From: Paenibacillus eucommiae
GTDB taxonomy: Bacteria > Bacillota > Bacilli > Paenibacillales > NBRC-103111
Direction: 5' to 3'
NCBI RefSeq assembly: GCF_017874215.1
Contig: NZ_JAGGLB010000012.1
Span: 62,001 to 126,000 of the forward strand
DNA: 64,000 bases
This document shows positions 49,843 to 59,078 of the stretch, piece after piece. Position numbers and translations under genes: made by a program. Each line of letters opens with the position of its first letter. Within the stretch, counting starts at the first letter, position 1. The notes under the pieces were generated by a model. The model ran no database searches and was not told where the DNA came from. It was given only the letters and a program-made list of their open reading frames with translations.

Positions 49843-50627
49843 TATATAATCACCCTTCTGACATAATTGGATATGGTTTCAATTGTAAAAATTGCGACAA
49901 TGATGGCAATGACCACCAAGCTTGCCGCATGGTAATTCAAGCTTTTGTAATAGAGATTGAACGAAAAGCCGATTCCCGTTCCTGTGAGAATTCCAATTAA
50001 TGTTGCGCTGCGGATATTCGTCTCTATCATAAATAAAATCCAGCTAATCATTTGGGGGATACAAGTAGGGATCACGGATTGAAAAATAATCGTGAAATAA
50101 CCAGCACCTGCAGCACGCAGCGCCTCAACAGAATCCGTACTTGATTCATCGATGGTTTCCACGAAAACACGTGTCAGAAAACCGAAGCTTACAAAAAACA
50201 AGGCAAGCCATCCAGTTAAAGCGCTTTGTCCAAAGGAAAATAATAAAATTAAAGCCCAGGCAGCAACATCAATATTTCTGAAAATTGTGCCAAAACCTCT
50301 GCAAATAATGGCAATAAACCGATTCACACGTGTTGTATTAGCTCCCATAATCGCAAAAAATCCAGCAAATAGGGCTGCTACAGTAGTCGAGGCGATGGAA
50401 ATCAGTACCGTTTCAATTAATTTATTCATTATACTTGGAAGCTTCTCCAATGACTCGGCATTCGGATAAAAATTAGTGACAAACCAGGTGATAGCTTTAG
50501 GAATCGAAGCGAATCCCTTCAGGATACTAAACTCCGTTATTATTATGAAAATAACGGCCAGAGTCATGATAATGCCAATGACGCCTAATGATTTCCATCT
50601 TTTCCTGGCAAAAAAATCATCCGACAT
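49842..50627 (-). CDS. phnE: Phosphonate ABC transporter permease 1
   Basis: 261 residues from the ATG at 50627 (GGAGG at 5 nt); the longer frame to 50747 runs deep into phnC and is rejected. Six helices and the EAA loop SVEALRAAGAGYFTIIFQSVIPTCIPQMISW. It partners the downstream phnE and overlaps phnC by 11 bp. Confidence 0.93.
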   Translation of the reverse strand: MSDDFFARKRWKSLGVIGIIMTLAVIFIIITEFSILKGFASIPKAITWFVTNFYPNAESLEKLPSIMNKLIETVLISIASTTVAALFAGFFAIMGANTTRVNRFIAIICRGFGTIFRNIDVAAWALILLFSFGQSALTGWLALFFVSFGFLTRVFVETIDESSTDSVEALRAAGAGYFTIIFQSVIPTCIPQMISWILFMIETNIRSATLIGILTGTGIGFSFNLYYKSLNYHAASLVVIAIIVAIFTIETISNYVRRVII

Positions 50628-51405
50628 GTCTTCCTCCAACATCGATGATGAGGTCACCAGCCTCAGAGCCGTAAATCTTGCAGATTTCTTCGGATGTGAT
50701 TTTTTGAGGTAATCCATCAAAAATAACCGTCCCTTTATTGACCCCAATAATTCGGTCGGAATAGCTCAATGCAACATCGACTTGATGCAAATTAATTAGT
50801 ACTGTAATCCCCAATACATTGGATATATTCCGCAGATGATCCATAATCACTTTGGACGCATTCGGATCCAGGGAAGCGATCGGTTCGTCACATAATAGCA
50901 GCTTGGGATTTTGCAGTAGTGCTCTGGCGATACCTACACGCTGCTTCTGCCCGCCGCTTAATTGATCGCACCTTTTGTAAATATGCTTCGTGAGCCCCAG
51001 CAGTTCAAGAATTTGCATCGCCTGCTGCTTTTCATCAGCCGTATACCAGCCCAGTGATCCCATCAAGACCGATTTGTAACCCAGTCTGCCATGTAACACA
51101 TTTTCAATTACCGTCAATCTGTTCACCAAATTATAATGCTGAAAAATCATCCCTATTTTCGTTCTTAACTTTCGCAGTTCAGCTTTTTTCAAATCCATGA
51201 CTTGCACGCCATCAAAGTTAATTTCTCCACTGCTTGCATCAATCATCCGATTAATGCAGCGAAGGAGTGTGGATTTCCCTGCCCCTGAAGGGCCAATAAT
51301 GGAAACAAACTCTCCTTCTTGCACAGAGAAATTAACGTCAGATAACGCCATCGTATCTTGGCCGTATTGTTTGGATACATGCCTTACATCTAATAACGTT
51401 GTCAT
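50617..51405 (-). CDS. phnC: Phosphonate ABC transporter ATPase
   Basis: 262 residues; ATG behind GAGGAG. Walker A GPSGAGKSTLLR near residue 38, Q-loop FQHYNLV, signature LSGGQKQRVGIARAL, Walker B LLLCDEPIASLDP, and the switch His in INLHQVDVAL. It powers import of phosphonates or phosphite by the two PhnE proteins with PhnD. Confidence 0.96.
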   Translation of the reverse strand: MTTLLDVRHVSKQYGQDTMALSDVNFSVQEGEFVSIIGPSGAGKSTLLRCINRMIDASSGEINFDGVQVMDLKKAELRKLRTKIGMIFQHYNLVNRLTVIENVLHGRLGYKSVLMGSLGWYTADEKQQAMQILELLGLTKHIYKRCDQLSGGQKQRVGIARALLQNPKLLLCDEPIASLDPNASKVIMDHLRNISNVLGITVLINLHQVDVALSYSDRIIGVNKGTVIFDGLPQKITSEEICKIYGSEAGDLIIDVGGRHVG

Positions 51406-51449
51406 AGTTAACTCCTCTAAAAACCATTATTTGGGTTATCCCTCAACTA

Positions 51450-52475
51450 TCAGTTCGATAATTCTCTAACCGGATTAAAGAAAGCATCATCCACGACTAC
51501 GAAAGCTTCGTTTTCCGTTTTGGCGAATATCCCTGTTTTACCTGAATCCTTTGTTACAAAAATATTCGTATTTGCCGCGGTTTCTGTTGATGTGAAAGCT
51601 TCGACTAACTTCTTGATCGTCTCGGCACTTATCTTATCTGTGTTCACTACTAATGGGGAATTAAGCACAGGTGTTACGGAAATTAACGAGAATTCTTTAC
51701 CTTTAACCGTGTCAAAAGGCTCCGCTGCATCCTCTTTTACTTTGTAAACAGCACCTGGGCGATTTTCGTCACCCGATTCTAGACTTACATAATTAGCCAC
51801 ACAAGTATCACAGAATGCAGCCACATCCACTTTTCCAGATATCAGGTTCACTGCTGAGCCTTGGTGCGAGCCTCCATAAAGTACTTCACTAAAAAATTTA
51901 TCTTTTCCTCCTTCAAGTAAATCGTCCTTCTTTAGATCCTTGTATTTATCAATTTTATTAAAGTAAGTGATGATTCCATTGGATGGCACCTTGAAGCCTG
52001 AAGTGGAGCTGTTTGATACAAAAGAGAACTTTTTCCCGGCAAGATTATCGATTTTAAATTTGTCGCCATCCTTGAACGGAGCTTCATTACCCTTGTTAAC
52101 GGCTAACCAGCTGTAGTAAACCGCATCCTCTGCTGTCCCCGATTTACCACTTGGAATAACCAATGGTTCTACTTTTCCATTCTTGTTTTTAGCTTCTATA
52201 TATCCCTGTGCACCCAAGTAAGCAAGGTCTACATTACCGTTGGCTATCGATTCAATGGCGATAATATAATCTGTAGTTGTTTTATGCTCCACTTTTTTAC
52301 CCGTTGCCTTTTCAACCAGCTTACCAACTTCTTCACGAGCTGCTTTAATGTCTTCGCCTGATTCGTTAGGCAACCAACCGATGGTAATGGTCTTGCTTTC
52401 TTTCGCCGAATTGGAGCACGCTGCAAAAACTGCACATAACATAACCACTACAATCAATAAACCAACCTTTTTCAT
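51450..52475 (-). CDS. phnD: Phosphonate-binding lipoprotein
   Basis: 341 residues; ATG behind GAGGGG. Lipobox VFAAC gives a lipidated Cys20. The mature protein has family features ITIGWLPNESGEDIKAAREEV, VDLAYLGAQGYIEA, and FVSNSSTSGFKVPSN, whose Ser/Thr side chains hold the phosphonate group. It is the external receptor for the PhnCEE importer. Confidence 0.94.
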   Translation of the reverse strand: MKKVGLLIVVVMLCAVFAACSNSAKESKTITIGWLPNESGEDIKAAREEVGKLVEKATGKKVEHKTTTDYIIAIESIANGNVDLAYLGAQGYIEAKNKNGKVEPLVIPSGKSGTAEDAVYYSWLAVNKGNEAPFKDGDKFKIDNLAGKKFSFVSNSSTSGFKVPSNGIITYFNKIDKYKDLKKDDLLEGGKDKFFSEVLYGGSHQGSAVNLISGKVDVAAFCDTCVANYVSLESGDENRPGAVYKVKEDAAEPFDTVKGKEFSLISVTPVLNSPLVVNTDKISAETIKKLVEAFTSTETAANTNIFVTKDSGKTGIFAKTENEAFVVVDDAFFNPVRELSN

Positions 52476-52501
52476 TGTAAAGCCCCTCTCGACTATTTAA
52501 T

Positions 52502-53323
52502 TTAACGGATGAACAGCTCGCTTACTGACACACTGCCAAGTGGATAGTCCCCGCTGCCATAGAAACCATGGTAGTCGGCTCCACCTGTGACAACCAAATT
52601 AAACTTTGCTGCAAGCTGCAGCGCTACCCGAGTATCCGCAGAAGAGTGCGTAGGATGATAGGCTTCTACACCCTGCAGTCCAAGGCTGACCCACTCTTCA
52701 ATGGCATCGAAATTGCCAAATTGACCAGGATGAGCCAGCACAGCCACCCCGCCTGCCATCCGGATAGCACGGATGGCATCCTCAGCATTCGGATAAGTAA
52801 GCGGAATGAATGCCTTTCCTGGTTCCTTCGCGGACCGTGAAAAAAGCTTCTTCTGCAGCTCACCATTGATCTCATCACAGTAACCCAGATCCATCAAAGC
52901 ATGCATAATATGCTGTTTGTAAACTACAGTCCCAAACTTTGCATAGCTGCTGACGAGCTCCCAGCTAATGTTGTAGCCCATATCTGCTATGATAGATACC
53001 ATCTGTTTAGAAGCCTCATGACGAGAAAGCAAGGTTGCTTTGCATAGATCATCCAGTGCTGGATGATGTGGATCGATATATAAACCCAGAATGTGCGCTC
53101 TACGATCACGTTTCGGATCGGAGGCTGAAATTTCAATACCCGGGATAATTTGCAGCTGGTATTGCTCGCCATATAACAAAGCCTTTTGTATACCTGCTGT
53201 TGTATCATGATCTGTTATGGCAAGATGTGTCAGCCCGGCTGCCTTTGCCTGCTTTACAACCTCCTCTATGCTGAAGGAATTATCAGATGCATTCGTATGG
53301 CAGTGCAAATCAGCTTTAAGCAT
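52502..53323 (-). CDS. PHP-domain phosphoesterase of the phn operon (PhnPP-like)
   Basis: 273 residues from the ATG at 53323 (AAGGAG at 7 nt), overlapping phnM by 8 bp. PHP fold metal motifs: ADLHCHTNASD at the start, AITDHDT, GIEISA, LAHPGQFGN and TGGADYHG. Characterised PHP enzymes in other phn operons hydrolyse 5-phosphoribosyl 1,2-cyclic phosphate, the C-P lyase product, replacing the unrelated metallo-beta-lactamase PhnP. The window has no phnP and no phnN, which fits that role. Confidence 0.85.
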   Translation of the reverse strand: MLKADLHCHTNASDNSFSIEEVVKQAKAAGLTHLAITDHDTTAGIQKALLYGEQYQLQIIPGIEISASDPKRDRRAHILGLYIDPHHPALDDLCKATLLSRHEASKQMVSIIADMGYNISWELVSSYAKFGTVVYKQHIMHALMDLGYCDEINGELQKKLFSRSAKEPGKAFIPLTYPNAEDAIRAIRMAGGVAVLAHPGQFGNFDAIEEWVSLGLQGVEAYHPTHSSADTRVALQLAAKFNLVVTGGADYHGFYGSGDYPLGSVSVSELFIR

Positions 53324-54515
53324 AGCTGATCTCCTTAGCTTGGGAATGGAATGGCTTGGCATAATAGATCGTTTCGCCTTTCACTAACGTACGGTGGACC
53401 AGCGGGTAACCATGGTGCAGCTTCACGAATACGAGATCCGCCAATTTACCTTTCTCGATGGAGCCTACTTGATCACTGATGCCCAGCTTAGCTGCCGGAT
53501 TAGCGGTAACCATGGCCACTGCTTGATGGAGCGGCATATGCTCCTTCTCATGCAGCATGAATACGGCCGGGAGCATGGAAGAAGGCAAATAGTCGGAACA
53601 GATCGCATCGGAATATCCGGCTTTAATCGCATCTATGGCTTTCATGTTATTGCTATGAGAAACACCTCTTACCAAATTAGGTGACCCCACAACGACCAGG
53701 AGATTTTGCTCATGGCTGTATTCTGCAGCTGTCAGGTTTATTGGAAATTCACTGATCGTCACGCCATAGTCAATCATTTGATCTACCTTGGCGATCGTGT
53801 CATCATCGTGAGAAGCAACAACAATTTGATGTTGTATCGCATGCTGCACCATTTCGCGAATTTGCTCCCATTGGATTAATTTCGAGTTGCTTTTCAGCGT
53901 CTCAACCATCAATCTGAGCTCCTCGTCACGCACACCGTACGTTTTAAGCAAATAGTTCTCGTAGGTATCTTTTTCTGTGAATTGACCTTGACCCGGGGTA
54001 TGATCCATGATCGACAATAAATCAATTTGGTGGGTGTCAATCAAGTTTTTTACAATACTCATGCCAATAAGGTTCGTTACTTCATAACGTAAATGGACAC
54101 GGTGATGAATCATTGCTCTTTCTTCGCGCAGCTTAACGATATGTTCAATCACATCTACGACCATAGCGTCATCTCGGACACCAACACCATCCGCTAACGA
54201 TAACGAATGATAAATCGTCGTTACGCCACAGCCTGCAAGCTTTTTCTCTAATTCAAAGAACGACATGTGCAGCGGGAAAAATGTATTCGGCCGAGGTTGA
54301 ATTTCCTTCTCCAAAGCGTCACTATGCATATCGATCAAGCCTGGCATGACATAGCAGCCTTCTGCATCCATACTTTCATGGGAAGAAGCTATTTCGAGAG
54401 AGCTGCCTGGAAGGATGTCAACAATTTTACCATCTTCAATAATTAGGCTGCCTTCTTGCACTCCGGATAAAGTTACGATGCGAGCGTTATAAATGTGCAA
54501 ACGATTTGAAATCAT
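53316..54515 (-). CDS. phnM: C-P lyase pathway pyrophosphohydrolase
   Basis: 399 residues from the ATG at 54515 (GGAGGGG at 9 nt); it overlaps the TIM-barrel gene slightly. Amidohydrolase fold: VMPGLIDMHSDALEKEIQPRPN (metal His/Asp and the PhnM-specific EKxxxPRP), IMDHTPGQGQF, VASHDDDT and CSDYLPSSMLPA. It releases pyrophosphate from the ribose triphosphate phosphonate to give the substrate of PhnJ. Confidence 0.95.
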   Translation of the reverse strand: MISNRLHIYNARIVTLSGVQEGSLIIEDGKIVDILPGSSLEIASSHESMDAEGCYVMPGLIDMHSDALEKEIQPRPNTFFPLHMSFFELEKKLAGCGVTTIYHSLSLADGVGVRDDAMVVDVIEHIVKLREERAMIHHRVHLRYEVTNLIGMSIVKNLIDTHQIDLLSIMDHTPGQGQFTEKDTYENYLLKTYGVRDEELRLMVETLKSNSKLIQWEQIREMVQHAIQHQIVVASHDDDTIAKVDQMIDYGVTISEFPINLTAAEYSHEQNLLVVVGSPNLVRGVSHSNNMKAIDAIKAGYSDAICSDYLPSSMLPAVFMLHEKEHMPLHQAVAMVTANPAAKLGISDQVGSIEKGKLADLVFVKLHHGYPLVHRTLVKGETIYYAKPFHSQAKEISYA

Positions 54516-54520
54516 CCTGA

Positions 54521-55486
54521 TCAACCCCTCCAATGCATGTTTTGTTCTTGTTGGATAGCCCTCTCATAGCGCAGGCGAAGCCCAGACCATTCACTTTCAT
54601 ATCTTTCGCGCACCTCGTGAATCAGATAACCATTAAATTCTGCGGGCAGCTCTTTAAAAATATCTCCCAGAGGAATCTCTCCATCCCCGATAGGCATATG
54701 CATGTCTCCGCGGCCAATCGGCGCCAGCTCATATTGATTTTTTTCAGAGGAAAAGCAAGCTTTGCCGTAATTATCATGCATATGCAGATGAATAACGTGA
54801 GGCATCATCCGTCTAAGCTCTGTTATCAAATCTAGCCCAAACATTTTATGTGATAAATAAAGATGTCCGATATCAAGTGTAATGCCAATAAAGGGATGAT
54901 TAATGGCTTCAACTTGCTCCACCAAGGATCCGGGAATGACTGCGTAGCAATAGTATGGACAATCCAAGTAAGGGCGCATGTTCTCCAAGGCAATCCGCAC
55001 ATTTAATTGCTGACCTAGCTGCCCCAGTTTTCGCATAATGCTCTGCTCTTCCACTAGAAGCTCTTGCTTATTCTCTTGCGTATAATCAAGCCAGGTATGT
55101 GGATATAAGAACTCTTCTTCACCGATATATCTGCCAACATGATAAACCATCGTTTCAGCACCAACTGCTCCGCTTACCTCCAAAGAGGCAGTTAATGAAG
55201 CTTGCTCTATGCTGGTATCCCCTTGCCGAAATAAGTTGATGGAATAGGGAGCATGTGTGGTGTAGCGAAGGTTAAAGCTGCTAAGCAAGCTTCGATACTT
55301 CTCCAAACGCTGATGATCAATCACACCATTGCGGATCACATCCATGCCGTGCAGCGATAATTCTACGGCTTCAAAACCCAGCTCTTCAATTTTGATCAGC
55401 TTGTTCTTTAGCTTTTCCAAATTGCCCATGGTGTCATTAGGCGGCAAGCTAACTCCCATACCCCTTGTGTTCATATGCCTATTCAC
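54521..55486 (-). CDS. Sugar phosphate isomerase/epimerase-like TIM barrel inside the phn operon
   Basis: 321 residues with a GTG start at 55486; an ATG four codons later is the alternative. Xylose-isomerase-like fold: VELSLHGMD near 45, HAPYSINL, VYHVGRY, IALENMRP (metal Glu), GITLDIGHLYL (Asp, His), HLHMHDNYGKA and LIHEVRERYE. It lies between phnL and phnM with tight spacing, so it is part of the operon. No such enzyme belongs to the classical E. coli pathway. It could act on a ribose bisphosphate product or on the sugar part of a natural phosphonate. Confidence 0.85.
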   Translation of the reverse strand: MNRHMNTRGMGVSLPPNDTMGNLEKLKNKLIKIEELGFEAVELSLHGMDVIRNGVIDHQRLEKYRSLLSSFNLRYTTHAPYSINLFRQGDTSIEQASLTASLEVSGAVGAETMVYHVGRYIGEEEFLYPHTWLDYTQENKQELLVEEQSIMRKLGQLGQQLNVRIALENMRPYLDCPYYCYAVIPGSLVEQVEAINHPFIGITLDIGHLYLSHKMFGLDLITELRRMMPHVIHLHMHDNYGKACFSSEKNQYELAPIGRGDMHMPIGDGEIPLGDIFKELPAEFNGYLIHEVRERYESEWSGLRLRYERAIQQEQNMHWRG

Positions 55487-55507
55487 TCCTTTCTCCGAAC
55501 CTGCCCC

Positions 55508-56203
55508 TTACACACGTTCCAAAACAAAGGCTTGAAGATCAAGAATATGATCCGCAATCCGTTCCATCACGTCCCAATCATGAAATACACCAATCATCGT
55601 CGTGCCTTGAGCTTTCATTTCACTGAGCAGCTCCAATACGCTTTGTTTCGTTTCCTTATCCAGGGAAGCCGTTGGTTCATCCAGTATGAGCAAACGCGGC
55701 CGTACGATAAAAGCACGAGCCAGATTAATGCGTTGCTGTTCTCCCCCGCTAAAGGTAGCCGGAAAAGCTTGGATCAGCTTGCGTGGAATCTGCAGCCGTT
55801 CTAACATGGCTTCCGCTTGTAGTCGTGCAGTTTGAATAGGAATACCAGAAGGCAGCAGCTTCTCTGCCACAATATCAACGGCTGATACCCGCGGGATGAC
55901 CTTAAGGAATTGCGAGACATAACTAATTTCACTCTTCCGCAAATGTGCAACTTCCCGTTCAGTTGCCTTAGCTAAATCGATAGGACCATACCGCGCCGAG
56001 TCATATTTAATTTCCCCCAGGGTTGGGAGATACGTACGATAAATACATTTGAGAATCGAGGATTTCCCCATACCACTAGGTCCGGAAATTCCCATGAATT
56101 TCCCTTTGGCAATTTCAAAGGACAGGTTTTGAAACGGATTTACTTGCATATCATGGCTGAGCGACAGCTGAAACTGCTTAGAAAGTCCGGTTACTTTTAG
56201 CAT
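55508..56203 (-). CDS. phnL: C-P lyase accessory ATPase PhnL
   Basis: 231 residues; ATG behind GAAGGAA. ABC-type motifs: GPSGMGKSSILK (Walker A, residue 38), SGGEQQRINLARAF and LLILDEPTASLD. It has no membrane partner; PhnL is a subunit or assembly factor needed for phosphonate breakdown, forming the first ribosyl triphosphate step with PhnGHI. Confidence 0.94.
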   Translation of the reverse strand: MLKVTGLSKQFQLSLSHDMQVNPFQNLSFEIAKGKFMGISGPSGMGKSSILKCIYRTYLPTLGEIKYDSARYGPIDLAKATEREVAHLRKSEISYVSQFLKVIPRVSAVDIVAEKLLPSGIPIQTARLQAEAMLERLQIPRKLIQAFPATFSGGEQQRINLARAFIVRPRLLILDEPTASLDKETKQSVLELLSEMKAQGTTMIGVFHDWDVMERIADHILDLQAFVLERV

Positions 56204-56228
56204 AGAAATTCCTTCTTTCTGCTTTCAC

Positions 56229-57086
56229 TTATAACAAGGAATGAACAAGAAGCTGGGTATAAGGATGCTGAGGATCCTCTAGGATCTGATCCGTTAGGCC
56301 ATGCTCAACAATTTGCCCTTGCCTTAATACCATAGTGCGATCAGATAACATCCGTATCACACCCAGATCATGGGAAACTACAATCATGGCAACGCCTAAT
56401 TCCCGCTGAATGCTGCGGATTAAATCCAGCACCTTGGCTTGTACAGATAAGTCCAAGCCGGTCGTTACTTCATCCAACAGCAGCAATGGCGGGTTATTCG
56501 CTAAGGCTTTGGATATTTGAACCCGCTGCTGCATGCCTCCGCTGAAATTTTTCGGCGGCTCATCCATCCGTTGCAAGGGAATTTCTACTTTTTCCAGCAG
56601 CTCTGAAGCGCGACTGCGGATGTTGCCCACATGATAATGATCGGCCGCGATTAGCTTTTCTGCAATATTGCCGGAGCTAGAGAAGCCCATACGCAGACCT
56701 AAATAAGGATTCTGATACACCATACCCATAAGGTGGTTCCGGATGTATCTCTTTTGCTGGGAGGATTCTTCAAACAGATTGGATATACCATCTTTATAGG
56801 TGGCAATCGACATATATCCAGATGTAATTTCCTCATCATAATAAAGACATTTCACCATCGTGCTTTTACCAGATCCACTCTCACCCACTACACCTAAAAT
56901 TTCCCCTGGATACAGATCAAAGCTCAGATCACGGCACGCCCATACAGTTCCACAATCCGGGCATCGTCCGCCTTTCGTGGAATTTACTCCCTCTAGACAT
57001 GAGGAACAGCCTTTGCCATATTTTTTAGTCAGGTTGCGGACTGTCAGTAAGGGAAGGTCTGGTTTGCTTTCATTTGTTATAACCAT
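56229..57086 (-). CDS. phnK: C-P lyase core-complex ATPase PhnK with a cysteine-rich insert
   Basis: 285 residues; TAATG junction with phnJ. ABC motifs GESGSGKSTMVK (about 68-79), FSGGMQQRVQISKAL and LLLLDEVTTGLDLSVQ. Compared with E. coli PhnK an extra 25 or so residues follow the first strand: Cys27-x2-Cys30 ... Cys42-x2-Cys45 and Cys51, a zinc-ribbon-like pattern. PhnK binds the PhnGHIJ complex through PhnJ, so the insert could add a metal site at that interface. Walker B has DEV where DEP is usual. Confidence 0.93.
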   Translation of the reverse strand: MVITNESKPDLPLLTVRNLTKKYGKGCSSCLEGVNSTKGGRCPDCGTVWACRDLSFDLYPGEILGVVGESGSGKSTMVKCLYYDEEITSGYMSIATYKDGISNLFEESSQQKRYIRNHLMGMVYQNPYLGLRMGFSSSGNIAEKLIAADHYHVGNIRSRASELLEKVEIPLQRMDEPPKNFSGGMQQRVQISKALANNPPLLLLDEVTTGLDLSVQAKVLDLIRSIQRELGVAMIVVSHDLGVIRMLSDRTMVLRQGQIVEHGLTDQILEDPQHPYTQLLVHSLL

Positions 57087-57964
57087 TAGAACATCCCCTT
57101 TTCTTGCTGCTCACATCTTCGATTGCAATAGTCGGTATCTGAGCATTGGTAAATAATTTGACCTAACTTGCTATCAATCACTTCATCTAAAAATGTTTCT
57201 CCGCTTCCACATAGACGACAGGCTGCTCCTGGAAAGGACTCCACTTCAAACGGATAATCCTCAAACTGCAGGGAGACTGCATTCGTAAAAGGCGGCACTG
57301 CATATAGCTTCTTTTCTCTCCCTGCACCCAATAAGGTCAAATGATCCGCTTGATGCAATTTGGGATTATCCCAACGCGGAATCGGGCTTGGTGCCATAAT
57401 GTAACGGTTATGTACAATAACCGGATAATCCGCACCTTGCGTAACTGCCCCCCATTTAACGATGCTTTCATACAGCGTCAACCAAATGCCGCTATAGTCC
57501 ATCTCACCATGCTGAATCTTCGTTACTTCCTCGCTTGGCTCCACATGCCGCAACGGCTCTGGTTCAGGGACCTGGAGGACTAGAATTTGATCAGCACGCA
57601 ACCGGTCCTCCGGAATCCTGTGACGGGATTGGATAATCGTCGCTTGTGTTGTATCCTCTGTAGATGCAATGTGGCTGGTTTCTTCAATCAGCCGACGAAT
57701 GCTTACCGCATTCACACTATCATCACTGCCCTGATCGATCACCTTAACGATATCGGATTGCCCAATCAGCGATAATGTTAGCTGTAATCCGCCTGTCCCC
57801 CAGCCCCTGCCAATCGGCAATTCTCTGGAGCCAAAGGGAACCTGGTAGCCTGGAATAGCGACAGCCTTCAGAGTCTTGCGGCGTATTTCCCGCTTCGAGC
57901 CTTCATCGAGAAAGGCAAAGTTATACTCTGCTGTATGGAACCTCATCTTTTCCAGCTTTTGCAT
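57086..57964 (-). CDS. phnJ: Carbon-phosphorus lyase PhnJ
   Basis: 292 residues; ATG behind GAGGAG, overlapping phnI by 44 bp. Radical-SAM enzyme that cuts the C-P bond. The cysteines at 249, 252, 274 and 280 have exactly the spacing of E. coli Cys241, 244, 266 and 272: three hold the 4Fe-4S cluster and the last is the thiyl-radical Cys. The glycyl site lies in the N-terminal GRGWGTGG region. The heart of the operon. Confidence 0.96.
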   Translation of the reverse strand: MQKLEKMRFHTAEYNFAFLDEGSKREIRRKTLKAVAIPGYQVPFGSRELPIGRGWGTGGLQLTLSLIGQSDIVKVIDQGSDDSVNAVSIRRLIEETSHIASTEDTTQATIIQSRHRIPEDRLRADQILVLQVPEPEPLRHVEPSEEVTKIQHGEMDYSGIWLTLYESIVKWGAVTQGADYPVIVHNRYIMAPSPIPRWDNPKLHQADHLTLLGAGREKKLYAVPPFTNAVSLQFEDYPFEVESFPGAACRLCGSGETFLDEVIDSKLGQIIYQCSDTDYCNRRCEQQEKGMF

Positions 57965-59078
57965 GGTTGGTCTCCTCCTCTGAGGCTGACTTGTTCTTAC
58001 GTACTTGCGTTTTACGTATTTGATCCAGATAGGTTTGAAAGGTCACATAATGCGGCATTTTCAAGTGGGAAACGAACCCGCCTGATTCAACACTATCAAT
58101 ATGGGTCAAAACGAATTCTTCATTTTGTGCGGGTGCATTTCCCTTGGTTTCCAAGCTTCGCTCAAGAATCGACATCGAAATTGCCTTTAGCTCATTCTGC
58201 CCAAAAACAAGCCCATAACCGAGTAAGAACTGCACGTTGCCTGATTCCTTATCCTGTGTAAATGAGTTGATTGATTCCACCTCAGTCATCAAAACCTCGC
58301 CAATGTATATGCCTTCTCCATCCTCATCACTATCAAACGGATGTGGGATATGGACAGGCGTATACCCGACACGCAGCTCGCCAATTGTAGGATGAACCGC
58401 ACCATATCCGCGCATAGAGCTGTAAGCTAATGCTGTCATAGCCCCGGTCTCGCCTCTCGAGAGGGTCTGCAATCTGGCAGATCTGCTGCACGGAAAGGTT
58501 AGTTTTTGCCGTGTGATATCATAAGGTTCCTCATCATCCGAGCTTTCCACATCCGCCATTAAATGCTGCTCTCTCAGCAGATCAGCAATCTTTGTGAATT
58601 TCATACTGCTCTCGTCCCAGGGTGTATCGCTTAAATAAGTCTCAACAAAAGCCTGGAGATCCTCTGTTGTTTCATTTCTTAAAGAGAAGTTCAGCATACG
58701 ATGCGTATAATCGTTCGTAGGACCTAGCACTTGTCCCCCCGGCATATCGCGGAATGAGGATGAAATGCGGCGAAGCACACGCATATTCGCTGGCTCGGAC
58801 ACAAGAGAATAGTGATTACGCGGCAGCGTAGAACGATAAGCGCGAATCAAGAAGGCCGCTTCTGCAGGATCACCTTCCGCTTGCTTCAGGGCAAGGGCTG
58901 CATACTCCGGCGCATACATCCCGCCTTCCCCCATAATACGATCCACTAGCAAGCGAAGCTGTTTTTCGATCATGGAAATGTTCAGAACCGCTTCAGAATC
59001 CTTTGAGCGATAATATTTCACAAGCTGCTCTGCTTGCTGAATGGCTTCTTGTCCCCCTGTTACGGCTACATATGCCAT
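57921..59078 (-). CDS. phnI: C-P lyase subunit PhnI
   Basis: 385 residues. N-terminal MAYVAVTGGQEAI and the family block RLLVDRIMGEGGMYAPEYAALALKQAEGD are clear, as are GPTNDYTHRMLNFSLRNE and LPHYVTFQ-type text near the end (KMPHYVTFQTYL). With PhnG, PhnH and PhnL it displaces adenine of ATP by phosphonate; alone it is a nucleosidase. The C-terminal tail overlaps phnJ. Confidence 0.95.
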   Translation of the reverse strand: MAYVAVTGGQEAIQQAEQLVKYYRSKDSEAVLNISMIEKQLRLLVDRIMGEGGMYAPEYAALALKQAEGDPAEAAFLIRAYRSTLPRNHYSLVSEPANMRVLRRISSSFRDMPGGQVLGPTNDYTHRMLNFSLRNETTEDLQAFVETYLSDTPWDESSMKFTKIADLLREQHLMADVESSDDEEPYDITRQKLTFPCSRSARLQTLSRGETGAMTALAYSSMRGYGAVHPTIGELRVGYTPVHIPHPFDSDEDGEGIYIGEVLMTEVESINSFTQDKESGNVQFLLGYGLVFGQNELKAISMSILERSLETKGNAPAQNEEFVLTHIDSVESGGFVSHLKMPHYVTFQTYLDQIRKTQVRKNKSASEEETNHAKAGKDEVPYSRV

